Below, in pieces: positions 52,409 through 61,962 of a stretch of DNA of 64,000 bases. Made by a program: the position numbers and the translations under genes. Source of the stretch: Microglena sp. YARC. Lineage: Eukaryota; Chlorophyta; Chlorophyceae; Chlamydomonadales; Chlamydomonadaceae. The stretch spans positions 2,564,528-2,628,527 of the forward strand of contig CM039464.1 of the NCBI GenBank assembly GCA_022414725.1. The letters run 5' to 3'. The notes below the pieces were generated by a model, which was given only the letters and a program-made list of their open reading frames with translations, did no database searches and was not told the DNA's origin. Numbering within the stretch: the stretch's first letter is position 1; the number at the start of each line of letters is the position of its first letter.

Positions 52409-53277
52409 AATTCAAGGTATTCTTGAGCTCAAGAATTCCTGGAATTAACTGAGGGGCATAAGAAAATTAAAATATTAAAAGCTAGGGAGACTTTGGGAAT
52501 TTCTAGTAGCTGAAAGGGAGAAATCACTTTAGCAGGGGTCTTCAAAGAAATGTCAGTCTTCTGGGGTAGCTGGCTAGGTAAGCGACACTGCAGGTAGGCT
52601 GCAGGCTAAGTAGCAGAAAGGCTGCTGAGAAGGTGCAAGGAAACTGCAGGTAAGCTGCAGGCTAGGTAGCAGAGAGGCTGCTGAGGAGGTGTAAGGAAAC
52701 TGCAGGTAGGCTGCAGGCTAGAGCAGATAGACTGCAGGGAGACTGTTGGGAAGCTGGGGAAGGAAAGTCCAGGCTTGGTGAAGGCTTGTGAAGATATCCT
52801 TGGCTATGAGAAGTTGCATGATTCGAGACTAGAGGATTTGTCTTTAGACATGATGTCTGGACTAGTCCCCCCATAATTTGGGTGAGCTACATTAGGTTGA
52901 TCCTAAATTAAAGCATAGACATCAAGAAGAGACTAGAGGAATTCTAAATTCAGAAGGGGTGCGGCCTGTAGAAGTACATGGGGCAGTACAGTAGGCAGGT
53001 AATCTAAATAATTCTAGAGTGTTCAAGTCTATTTCTACAGATGAAGAGCAATGTATGTAACTGAATTAAGTTCCTGGCTTGCTGGGGAAGCCATCAAGGT
53101 CAAGTTGCTGCCAGATAGATCTGGGCAAAGAACTGGTCAAATGACTTGGGAGCTAGGCTGGGGGGGGTAAGGATGTTGATAAAGGTGAAGTCCATGGGGC
53201 TCCAGTTCATGCTGAGGTGGTTGACACATAGCACTTTGACTCCAGGATGGGCACAGCTCCTGGGGTCCATGATCATC
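52409..53277 (-). other. 3' internal region of the Copia-type element
   Basis: 52,560-52,740 has repeated CTGCAGGTAGGCTGCAGG, CTAAGTAGCAG units. A short - strand frame at 53,100-53,441 (MPTALSSSTIADSSKW; GVKVLCVNHLSMNW) overlaps the end of the neighbouring ORF in another frame and has no recognised domain. No RT or RNase H motif is present in any frame. Confidence 0.6.
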
Positions 53278-54471
53278 TTAGGTCTGAATGAGAGTGTGTG
53301 AGCATGTGCATTGACCATGGCAGCTTGGAGGCAAATGGCCCACTGTAAAGTGGGTCTGGCTGTGGCTGGTAGAAACAGTGGGGTAGGCTTGCACCATTTG
53401 CTGGAGTCTGCTATTGTGCTTGATGATAGGGCTGTAGGCATCAGATGGCTCCTTGTGCATTGACCTGTGTGGGAACTGTTCCTTTTCAGAAGCCAGCAGG
53501 GTAGGGAACTTGCTGGTGAATGCTGTGATGAGTTTGGACAGTGGAGGCCTGGGCTTGATGTTGAAAGCTGGTGAAGCAGGCCTGCTGTTCAGATGGTGTA
53601 AGGTGCATCCAAATCGTGTGAGACTAAGGCTGGAGTTGTTGGGGAAGTGGATGTGGTTGACATTCTGATTAACTTCTCCCAGTGGTAGTCCAATGTCTGG
53701 TGACCTGTTAACCAGTATCCATTGGTCCCAGGTAGTTGCTGTGTCCAGATCAGATGGCTTGAGTGGTCCGTCCCCATATATGGGGCCATCATATTCCTCG
53801 TAGTTGGTCCTGATCTGGTCACTGAGGAGTTCCATCTCTGCTCTGGCTCGTTGTAGGCCCAGGTTGTCCAGCTGTTGCTGGAGGGCTGGAGTGGTTTCTG
53901 GAGGGTCATCTACTCCTAGTCCAGGGTCATCCTGGGGCTTGTGTACCTCCGGATGGATTAGCTCTGGCATGTCATCACTGTCAGTATCATCAGCAGAGTC
54001 TTCCAGATTGCCTACAGTGGAAGGGGAATGGTACTGGCAGATAGGAGGGGGATGGTCCTGGAGGTCTTGATCTGCCTCCACATGAGTGGGTGGGTACTGC
54101 CCTATCTCAGAATCAGCGTGGGGTGCAGATGGAGCAGAAGTAGAGGGGAAGTCCTGGAGGTCTTGGTCTGCCTCCACATGAGTGGGTGGGTACTGCCCTA
54201 TCTCAGGAGCAGTGTGGGGTGCAGATGGAGCAGAAGTGGAGGGGGGATCCTGGCAGTCTTGGTCTGCCTCCACATGAGTGGGTGGGTACTGCCCTATCTC
54301 AGGAGCAGTGTGGGGTGCAGATGGAGCAGAAGTGGAGGGGGGATCCTGGCAGTCTTGATCAGCTCTACTGGGGGAGGTCTCATGAGTGGGTGGGTACTGC
54401 CCTGTCTCAGAGTCAGTGTGAGTTGATGGAGGCTTGTTAACCATCATGATGTAGGCAATGGGAGGACCCAC
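53278..54471 (-). CDS. Pro/Thr-rich ORF of the Copia-type element, function unknown
   Basis: About 397 codons in the same frame as the protease downstream part; a single TAA near 54,502 separates them, so they were probably one ORF. The N-terminal part has four roughly 30-residue repeats (EIGQYPPTHVEADQD; STSAPSAPHTAP). The C-terminal half is unique (TWDQWILVNRSPDIGLP; FGCTLHHLNSRPASPAF). It occupies the place where a Copia element has its integrase, but no HHCC or DDE motif is seen. Start given is GTG at 54,471; the next in-frame Met codons lie nine residues on. Confidence 0.55.
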   Translation of the reverse strand: MGPPIAYIMMVNKPPSTHTDSETGQYPPTHETSPSRADQDCQDPPSTSAPSAPHTAPEIGQYPPTHVEADQDCQDPPSTSAPSAPHTAPEIGQYPPTHVEADQDLQDFPSTSAPSAPHADSEIGQYPPTHVEADQDLQDHPPPICQYHSPSTVGNLEDSADDTDSDDMPELIHPEVHKPQDDPGLGVDDPPETTPALQQQLDNLGLQRARAEMELLSDQIRTNYEEYDGPIYGDGPLKPSDLDTATTWDQWILVNRSPDIGLPLGEVNQNVNHIHFPNNSSLSLTRFGCTLHHLNSRPASPAFNIKPRPPLSKLITAFTSKFPTLLASEKEQFPHRSMHKEPSDAYSPIIKHNSRLQQMVQAYPTVSTSHSQTHFTVGHLPPSCHGQCTCSHTLIQT

Positions 54472-54501
54472 ATGGATAGAGGGATTACTGGCAGTGACTG
54501 G

Positions 54502-54931
54502 TTAAGTTTGGGTAAGGTAGAGTCCATGCCTTTTGGGGCATGAGAGGAGCAGTTTGTTACCAGATGGTCTTGGGATGGAGAGTATGGCTTGGGTCTTGGA
54601 CAGGTGAACTTGGAGGTCTGGGCACAGGCTGGTGGCTGCATGAATGCTAATGATGTTGGGCATGTTGCAGTCAGCAAGAAGTACATTGTTCAGGATGATC
54701 AGAGTCCTGCCATGGCCCTTGATCTTGGCCTTCCCTATCTGCTTGCAGAATATAGGTGGAGAGTCTTGATCTGCCAGCTGCAGCCTACTAGGCTGTGGGA
54801 GGTCCTGAATGTCATGCAGATGGGAGATGTTACTGCATGAGAGTGTGCTGCAGTATCTATGATCCATTCTGTCTGCAGTGCTGCCTGGAAAACTTCTCCA
54901 TCATCTTCTATAGTGCATTCATCATCAGCAC
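54502..54931 (-). pseudogene. Copia-type retropepsin with altered active site and a frameshift
   Basis: Overlapping the end of gag in the -1 frame: DDECTIEDDGEVFQAALQ, then TEWIIDTAAHSHAVTS. It then continues, after a 1-nt shift, as LPQPSRLQLADQDSPP, GKAKIKGHGRTLIILN, NVLLADCNMPNIISIHA and KRHGLYL. This follows the Copia protease pattern: WI.D(S/T)GA..H, then ..LADG....G.G, L.NVL..P....NLISI, and G.LY.L. The catalytic triplet reads DTA instead of DSG/DTG. Together with the frameshift and the stop that follows, this copy looks inactive. Confidence 0.72.
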
Positions 54932-56143
54932 TTATTTTATTTGTCCAAAGAATGCTGTATTAGCCAGGGGGTCAGGTGGCAAGGCAAATGAAACAGACTT
55001 GCCTCTGGTTGGTGTAGAAAATCTCATGGGCTGGAGGTTGTCTTCATCCAGTGCCAGGGACAGGAAGTTTTGTTCTTCACCCTCACTGTCAGAGGTGGAG
55101 GTGGACTGATCACCATCAGCAACGTGGGCATGGCGTCCCCTGCTTGGGTATCTTCTTAGACGCCTCCTGTCACTGGTCTTCTTGGGAGTCTTCTTGTCGT
55201 CAGAGTCCTTGTCATCTCCTGATCTGTTCTTGGGAGGTGACTTGGATCCATGGTCAGCTTCATCTGAGTCAGCTGGCCTGAAAGCCAGGTCAGTGTCCTC
55301 ACTGGTGCAGTCTCTGGAGCTATGGCCTATTCCCCCACAGTTCCAGCAGATCATCTTCTTGTAGGAGATAGTCCTGTCTCTGAATGGGAGGTGCTTGCTG
55401 TTGAATGGCTTCCTGGCCCTGTAAGCTGCAGCTGCCATCTCAGCCTCTTCAGGAGATGGTGCAGGGTCAACTTGCTTCACTAAGCACCAGTTGAAGAGGG
55501 CACTTTGGAGCATAGCAAAGGTGGTGATAGCTGTGGGGTTGAATTGATTGATATACCCATCATATTCAGGGCGGGAGTTCAGTCCCTTGACAATAAGGTT
55601 GAGAAAGGGGCTGGTAGAAACGATGTGGGTGCCTTGAATCTTGGGAATCTGGGAATACATATCAGCTGCCCTAGAGAGGTATGTCTGCAGGGATTCAGTG
55701 GAAGTCATACGTATTCCCATTATGGCAGTCAGGGTGGTGTGCTCTAGCCTGCTGCCTTCCTCATAGTACAGGGCATCCAGAAACCTGAAAGCTCTAGTGG
55801 CCATATCTGTGTTAGCATGAATGGCCTGCTGGATCGGATCTGATACATGATCTATGATGATCTTGAAGGCCTTGTTGTTCTTCCAGGTGGAGATCCTGGT
55901 GCCACCACCAGTGGGGACACCACGAGCCGGAACAGCTGGATCAGCACCCGCAACAACAGGGTAAGTAATGTCATCAGCAGGGTAACCATCAGAGTCGGCA
56001 GGCTCGCCAGCGACCACCGCCTGTTGGCAGTCGAAAGCAATGGCAATGGTATCCCTATCTGATTTGAGGGCGAGAAGGATATTCTGCCTGGCGCAGCGCC
56101 AGTTGTAGAGGTTGTTACCGGTGAATATACGGGGAGGTTGCAT
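54932..56143 (-). CDS. Gag polyprotein of the Copia-type element
   Basis: 403 codons from ATG 56,143 (MQPPRIFTGNNLYNWRCA). The N-terminal FTGNNLYNWR..IL..L matches Copia-type gag (F.G.NY..W...M...L). A UBN2-like middle follows (TTLTAIMGIRMTSTESLQTY, then LNLIVKGLNSRPEYDGYI). The zinc knuckle CWNCGGIGHSSRDC has the CX2CX4HX4C spacing that binds RNA in the capsid. A Lys/Asp-rich stretch and an acidic Ser-rich tail end the protein (SKSPPKNRSGDDKDSDDKK). It is intact and the longest good frame of the element. Overlaps the protease frame at its end. Confidence 0.88.
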   Translation of the reverse strand: MQPPRIFTGNNLYNWRCARQNILLALKSDRDTIAIAFDCQQAVVAGEPADSDGYPADDITYPVVAGADPAVPARGVPTGGGTRISTWKNNKAFKIIIDHVSDPIQQAIHANTDMATRAFRFLDALYYEEGSRLEHTTLTAIMGIRMTSTESLQTYLSRAADMYSQIPKIQGTHIVSTSPFLNLIVKGLNSRPEYDGYINQFNPTAITTFAMLQSALFNWCLVKQVDPAPSPEEAEMAAAAYRARKPFNSKHLPFRDRTISYKKMICWNCGGIGHSSRDCTSEDTDLAFRPADSDEADHGSKSPPKNRSGDDKDSDDKKTPKKTSDRRRLRRYPSRGRHAHVADGDQSTSTSDSEGEEQNFLSLALDEDNLQPMRFSTPTRGKSVSFALPPDPLANTAFFGQIK

Positions 56144-56648
56144 GGTGAGGTCTTCTGTGTAGGAGTCTTGGCGTTGTAGGTCGGAGTGTTGGGATAGGGG
56201 GAGTTACGAGGGCGGGGCAGGGGAAGAGGGGATGGAGTGTGTGTGGGAATCGGCGATCCAAAGGGATCCAGCGGATCACTGGGGGTTGAACGTTGCCAAG
56301 CGGCAATGTTCGACGACAGAAGCTTCTCTTAAGCTGGGTCGTAGACAAATTGATCGTCAGAGATCAATACAGCACTGTGTGGGTCTCGGTGAGGGCGTCG
56401 TCCTATACTCACTTCATAGATTTTGGTGACTTGTGGTCGCTCTTGCTTGCTCCAGTCGTAGGACGCAGTGGCAGATCCAAGGATTCTTGGTAGGAAGCGG
56501 CAGGCGGAGCAGCGGGAAGTAGGATCCGCACAGGGAGTCCAGGTGCTTAGTTAAAACTCGGGCCTTCGACAAGTCAGAGGGGAACTGATTCCGAACGCGA
56601 AGATCAGCGGCTGTTCTTCGTTAGCGTCTAAAGATGGCGCACATAACC
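56144..56648 (-). other. 5' leader of the Copia-type element with primer-binding site
   Basis: Between the 5' LTR and gag. On the - strand it begins GGTTATGTGCGCCATC directly after the LTR end TTCACA, the place of the primer-binding site. No coding frame of note. Confidence 0.6.
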
Positions 56649-56876
56649 TGTGAATGTAAGATTGTTACAACGGCATAGGCTCGATAGAGGAGAAGATGCT
56701 ATTAAGCGCAACAGGTGCAATCATATAGAATAGAGATGTGTACTGCAGGGTACTGCAGTCACGTGCAGGCCACAGCTAGCCTGTGGCCTGGCGGCAGGCA
56801 ACACGGTACCAGGAGGGAAAGGTACCGGTGTGCATTATGCCGACTCAGAGACTGATATATAAATCAGTCAATAACA
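56649..56876 (-). repeat. 5' LTR of the Copia-type element
   Basis: 228 bp, same ends (TGTGAA, AATAACA) and near-identical to 52,155-52,400. On the - strand TATATATCAG near the left end could serve as a TATA element. Followed on the right by the target duplication GTAAC. Confidence 0.9.
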
Positions 56877-57039
56877 GTAACACTCGGACATCTGATTCAG
56901 ATGATCGAGTGGTACACTGCCGTCTTCAACTTCAGGTGATCACCATCGAGTGCAGTCCAACCCCTGCGATTGAGACCAGCCAGCGCGTGCGGCATAACGA
57001 AGGCAGTCACCGTCCTGGGAATCTTCAGTACTAAGTAGC

Positions 57040-58330
57040 GAGGGCATCTCTGGTTAATGCCTGGTGCTCTGGATTTGCCTACCTTTGCATCCCTCCCCTT
57101 TCCGCTCTCCTTTCCGCCTCTAGTTTGTTTCCTCTTTTGGACTGATCTAATTTGTTATTCAGGTTTGTGGGGGTGCCTTCAAGACCCTCGTGCTTCCTGT
57201 TATAAAATTTGGTGGTCGGCAGTCTGTGCTGCTATCCTGTCTCAGCAATGATCTGCTAGGTTTATGTAACGAATCCTCTCTCCCTGTTAGCCCTATATGG
57301 TGGATTCTCTCGTGCTTGTCAATTGTCATGCCACTCTCCTGTGTCCTTGCTTACTGAGTCTTTCTAGGATTGTTTTCTGGACTCTCTGTACCGTATTAAA
57401 TACAGTGTATTTCGTCTGGACTCCCCCTTTACTTCTTGGGGTGCCTTTTTTATTTTATTTTTTATGGTTGTTATTCTCGGCACTCAGGTCCTTTTCTGCT
57501 CGATGGTTGTGCTGAGTTGACTTGTGCTTTTTCCAGGGCATTCTAGCTGCATATTAAGGTGCTAGTTGGTCGGCTCGTAGGGAGCTGACCTACGCAATAG
57601 GAACTGAGAAATTGGTCGAAATGGCGGTTACTTAACCGACATGGTGGACAATTGTCGAAATTTCCAGAAAAAGCGGTTGGCGAATGAGATTGTTAGTTAT
57701 ATTACCTGTTAGAACGGTTGAACATTCAGCCGGAGATGGGCGAACAGTCAGTTGGAATGGTCGGAAAGTCAGCTGCGATAGGTAGTCAGAAAGTGGCCGA
57801 AAAGTCGGTTAATGAGCGAAACGCGCGAGAAGTCGGTTGGGATGGTCGAAATCACAGAGAATCGGTTTGCGAATGCGACTGTTAGTTATAATGCCTGTTG
57901 TAACGGTTGGAATTCCGCTTGGAGATGGGCGAACAATCGGTTTGAATGGTCAGGAAGTCAGTTGGATTGGGTCCGTCAGGGTGCGAAGGTGGTAAAACAA
58001 TATAACCAACACGTGACTGTTGCCGTCGCCATACGAGGAGAGCCAACGGTATCTCAGCCAAGCAAGACGGAAGCCATTGGCAGAATTGGCATCGTCAAGC
58101 AAAACGGGCTCTATCGTCGCGTCTAACTGACATTCTGCCTGCCTGCCCCTAGCGCCTATTAGAGTCTACAACCTGCCTTCCTGCCGCGTCAATCACATAC
58201 CGTACACAACGTACAAACACTTCAACGGACACACCCTTGGGCCGACCACCGCAGGGGCCCTTAGGGCACCCTACTATTTATTCTTCAGGTTTGTGGGGGT
58301 GCCATAAAAAACCCTCGTGCTTCCATGAAG
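57040..58330 (+). repeat. LTR-like block related to the one at 0.5-1.7 kb, with internal duplications
   Basis: 57,153-57,200 (TTCAGGTTTGTGGGGGTGCC, then ACCCTCGTGCTTCC) recurs at 58,281-58,325. 57,190-57,330 resembles 1,300-1,400 (TTATAAAA, TCTCAGCA, TATGTAAC, ATCCTCTC). Within it, 57,600-57,760 and 57,800-57,960 are two copies of a roughly 200-bp unit (GGTCGAAAT, AATCGGTTTGCGAATG, CTGTTAGTTATAATGCCTG, GGAGATGGGCGAACA). It may be a pair of partial LTRs or a solo LTR. No gene found; the 104-codon frame at 57,812 lies across the repeat. Confidence 0.45.
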
Positions 58331-59717
58331 TACAAAGCGACCTCATAGTAGAACACTAGTTGTTTCAGTCACTGTGCTTCTGTTTCCTTTCTAGCTCAAG
58401 AATTGTTACAATGAGCAGGACGGAACAATAAAGTGATAGAAACTGAAAACAAGGTGCTACTGGTAGTACATCGGCGAGCTGCCAAATAGAGCAGTGGAGT
58501 CGAGGGCCGCCTAGGTACCTTAAAAGACCAGGACTCTAAGTTGGTGCTTGGCAGTACATCGGCGAAATGCCCGATAGAGCAGTGTTGTCGAGGGCAACCA
58601 GGATAGAGGAACAAGGGGATGGTACTCAGCAGTATGACCACAAAACTACCCACGTCTTTTCCAACGTTTCTTCCTGATTCCTAGTATCATTTTATTTTAT
58701 TCGATGGACCCACAAACAAACAGGACCCACTATCTCCAAAACAATCCCTGTTCCCTTTACCCTATTTGGCTACCCCTAGACTGTACCTGTGATATTCCTA
58801 AGGATTTGAGCATAGACATCACAAATCGGGCGCCCGATGCCCAGGTGTTGCATTTTACAAGATGGAAACATTAAAAATCGTGGAGCCCGATGCACAGGTG
58901 TAGCATTTGGGGAGGTGGAAACATTAAAAATCGGGCAGCCTTTTTTGCTTGCCCGATTCTAGTATCGGGCAGGCAAAAAAAGGCTGCAGTTACCTCGTTT
59001 CCCTTGCATATTGGCCTTTCATATTTACCTTTCATATTCTCTTTCATATTGACCTCAGCAGCTGAGATCGAGCTGTCATATTTTCGATGTTGGTGGACGG
59101 TCGTAGCATGCCCAGGGGCCACCTGACCAACTTGCTGGTGAAAGCGCGCGATGCCTTCGTACTGTGGAAACATTAAACATCGTGGCGCCCGATGCCCAGG
59201 AGTAGCATTTGGGAAGGTGGAAACATTAAACATCGTGGCGCCCGATGCCCAGATGTAGCATTTGGGAACCTGGAAACATTAAACATCGTGGCGCCCGATG
59301 CCCAGGTGTAGCATTTGGGAACCTAGAAACATTACCCACACCTGGGGGCGCGATGGACAAAAACGGGAATAAACATTATATATCGCGCGTGCGCGATATA
59401 TCATGGTTGGGAAATCGCTGGACTGTACCAAACGTAATGATTGAACCCCTTTGTTTTGGGGGTGGGCACATTAGCGATGATTAATATTTCCTTTGTCGTT
59501 CTTGAGGTCGTTCAAAGTAATTTTTTTTCGGGGTTAGGCTGGTCCCTTAAGCCTATTTGGCTAATTGCCTGAGCCCGCTGGGCTGGAACATACACACAAA
59601 AGTAATGATTGGAGACACCCCAGTTTAAAGGGTGGTCAGGTTAGGTGCCAAGGGGTTCTAACCCCCAAGCCCCCAAGCCCCAGCAAACAATGACAGGCTG
59701 CCGGGGGGGTAGGGGGT

Positions 59718-59769
<52 letters not shown>

Positions 59770-61545
59770 GGGGGGCTCTGCATGGCACACGCACAGTCGC
59801 ACACTCTGAGAGGGCGTTGAACAACCATGGTCCAAAGTATTGCTCTATTGCTTGGTAGGCTGATACAATTATGAACCGCCTTCCCTGGCCTGATTTGGTT
59901 GGCGATTAGTTTTAGACCCACAAACACACTTTCCACTATCCTACAACTGGGCACATCATCTCTTTTTGAACATCCGCCGAAGGCCTACTGACAGAATGAA
60001 AAACACAGAAATAATTTGCCAGCCAAAAAAAAAGAGGATGCATACCAGGGGGCCGCTAAAAATTTGCTCGTGTACCGCATGTCGGAATCGGGGCCTAAAG
60101 GGGTCGTAAGCCCCGAAACCATCAAAAAAGTCGGAAAATGTATCGAGAGGACGAGAGGGTGTAGATATTGACCCCTCAAAAAAAGGGGGGGGGGGGGGGG
60201 TCCGGCGACTTTCAGAAATTTCCTCTGGTGAAAACTGTTAGAGGCCAAAACTTCCTCAGGACGCGGTCTCTGATAAAATTAAGCAGACAAGTAGGCAGCG
60301 TCGCCGATGTACTGCTAAGTACCGCCAGACTTTTCAGTTGTTCACACTGTCTTCTACTCATTGTAACAATATTTCTCAAAAAAATAAAATTAAGCAGACC
60401 TAGGACGCAAGCCCGACTCGAAGATTTCTGAATCCGCACTTATTTCCGACACCAAGTATATCTGGAGGCGAGGTCCTCTAGATTTAAGTCGAGGCACCTG
60501 GTGACCTTGCAGATCCTCGTACATGGGTCGAGCCGGTTTTGGAAATGTCCTCGCAACTTCTTCACCAGACGGAATCTGACGAAGTTAAGCATACCCATGA
60601 CACTGGTTTGACGAGAGCATTCCGAATCCGCGCTTGTTTTCGAGAATGAGTAAATGTGTCGAGGTGGTGCTCGAGTAGTGACCTCCACAGGTTCTGAGTA
60701 CACCAAGTGCGAAAGTTGGGCCAAACCAGAAACTCAATATTTCCTTCCCAAACTTCTTGGGTATATGGAGGGTATGTTAGGCATGCAACTTACACTTAAC
60801 ACCACCTTCAAATTCTGAAACACCAAAACTTGCTGGCTCAGCTCAGAATCAGGGCTAGGAAAGGGTATTTGCTTGACCATGTTGTCAAACTTTGCTCAAA
60901 TCCAAATGTAAGACCACAAATGGATAGAGCTCGCTGAGGGGATCACTATAGACCCTAAATTGACCCCCCTAATTATAATTCATTCCTGAAGGAGATATGG
61001 GCCTTTTGGGGGGGGCGGCGGCGCGGGGGGGGGGGGGGGGGGGGGGGGGTAAGGCCGATTAAAAAAACTTCCGACATAGGTATATGAAAAAAACTTCCTC
61101 GCGACCCCCTAATGCATACGTCATTCTATAGGTGTAGCCCCTCCTTCTACATTTAAAAGTCCTCTAAGTCTCAGGCTAGCGCAAGGAGACCCATCCTTTT
61201 GAATAAAAAAAGGAAAAAGAAGACAACTAGCAGCCAAATCGCTAGCAGGAGCTATGTAACCAAGTTCAAGTTCAAGAAAATCCTAATCCAATAACCCTAG
61301 AGCCCATTGTATGTGCATGCTCCCAGTTTTTCTGTGGAGAATTGATACTGTGAACAGCCCATAGTTGGCTGAAAAAACATGCAATAATTAAATTCAACTT
61401 CATCAAACAGTTGGTGATCACACGCACCCTTAATACATACATAAATAAATAGTTCACCTTATTACAATCCGTGAGGTTGAGGGGGCGGGGCAGCCTGATT
61501 GCTTGCACTGGGGCCACCCACCAATCATTGCGCACCCGTGTTCAT

Positions 61546-61582
<37 letters not shown>

Positions 61583-61900
61583 TTGGACCCCCCTGAATCT
61601 TTTTCAACAGTTTCAGACTTAATCGGAGACAATAACGACCAAATCGGAGACAATTAATGGCTTGGGACCCACACAACCTTCTCAATCATCCCCTGCTCAA
61701 TGCAATGGATTTCAAGTACATGCTAAAACACACCTTGTACAAAGCAATTAACGGCTTGGGCCCCACATCATGCTCAAACACCCCCCTGCACGATGCAAAA
61801 TTCAGGTGAAACCCACTATATTGCAGGTATGTGCAGAGGTTGAACACCATCTAAATATGGCTGTGGTTTCTAGTTTTCCCGCCAAGTTGTTACGAAAACT
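58331..61900. other. Intergenic DNA with small repeats, no supported gene
   Basis: 58,450-58,590 holds a duplicated AGTACATCGGCGA..TGCC, ATAGAGCAGTG unit. 58,830-59,335 has roughly 54-bp units CGCCCGATGCCCAGGTGTAG, CATTTGGGAACCTGG, AAACATTAAACATCGTGG. 59,380-59,400 is a palindromic TATATCGCGCGTGCGCGATATA-like stretch. 59,720-59,775 is (TG)n plus a G run. 60,230-60,720 has degenerate duplicated segments (GAATCCGC.CTT.TTT.CGA; AAATTAAGCAGAC). Long C or G runs sit at 60,186, 61,030 and 61,550. No frame on either strand has a recognisable domain. Confidence 0.55.
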
Positions 61901-61962
61901 AGGGACAACATGTGGGACGTCCAAAAACTATTGAATTCTCATCCCCATCCTATTTCCCTCCT

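Larger units (their letters stand above)
52155..56876 (-). mobile_element. Non-autonomous Copia-type LTR retrotransposon (gag and protease only)
   Basis: Two direct LTRs (52,155-52,400 and 56,649-56,876) enclose 4.2 kb. The element is flanked by a perfect 5-bp target duplication GTAAC (52,150-52,154 and 56,877-56,881). On the - strand, the 3' LTR is preceded by a G8 polypurine tract (52,401-52,408). The 5' LTR is followed by GGTTATGTGCGCC. That resembles the Drosophila copia primer site, which as I recall it pairs with the anticodon half of initiator Met-tRNA. Gag with a CCHC knuckle and a Copia-like protease are present, but no integrase, RT or RNase H motif is visible. It must have used enzymes from a full-length relative. 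LTRs differ by two indels and a few substitutions, so the insertion is fairly young. Confidence 0.88.

Noticed and set aside
60560..60640. 5S rRNA-like words (GAAGTTAAGCAT; GACGAGAGCATTCC)
   Set aside because: Only two short words match. The A and C box spacing and the paired helices of 5S rRNA could not be fitted, and the same TTAAGCA word recurs nearby in a local duplication.
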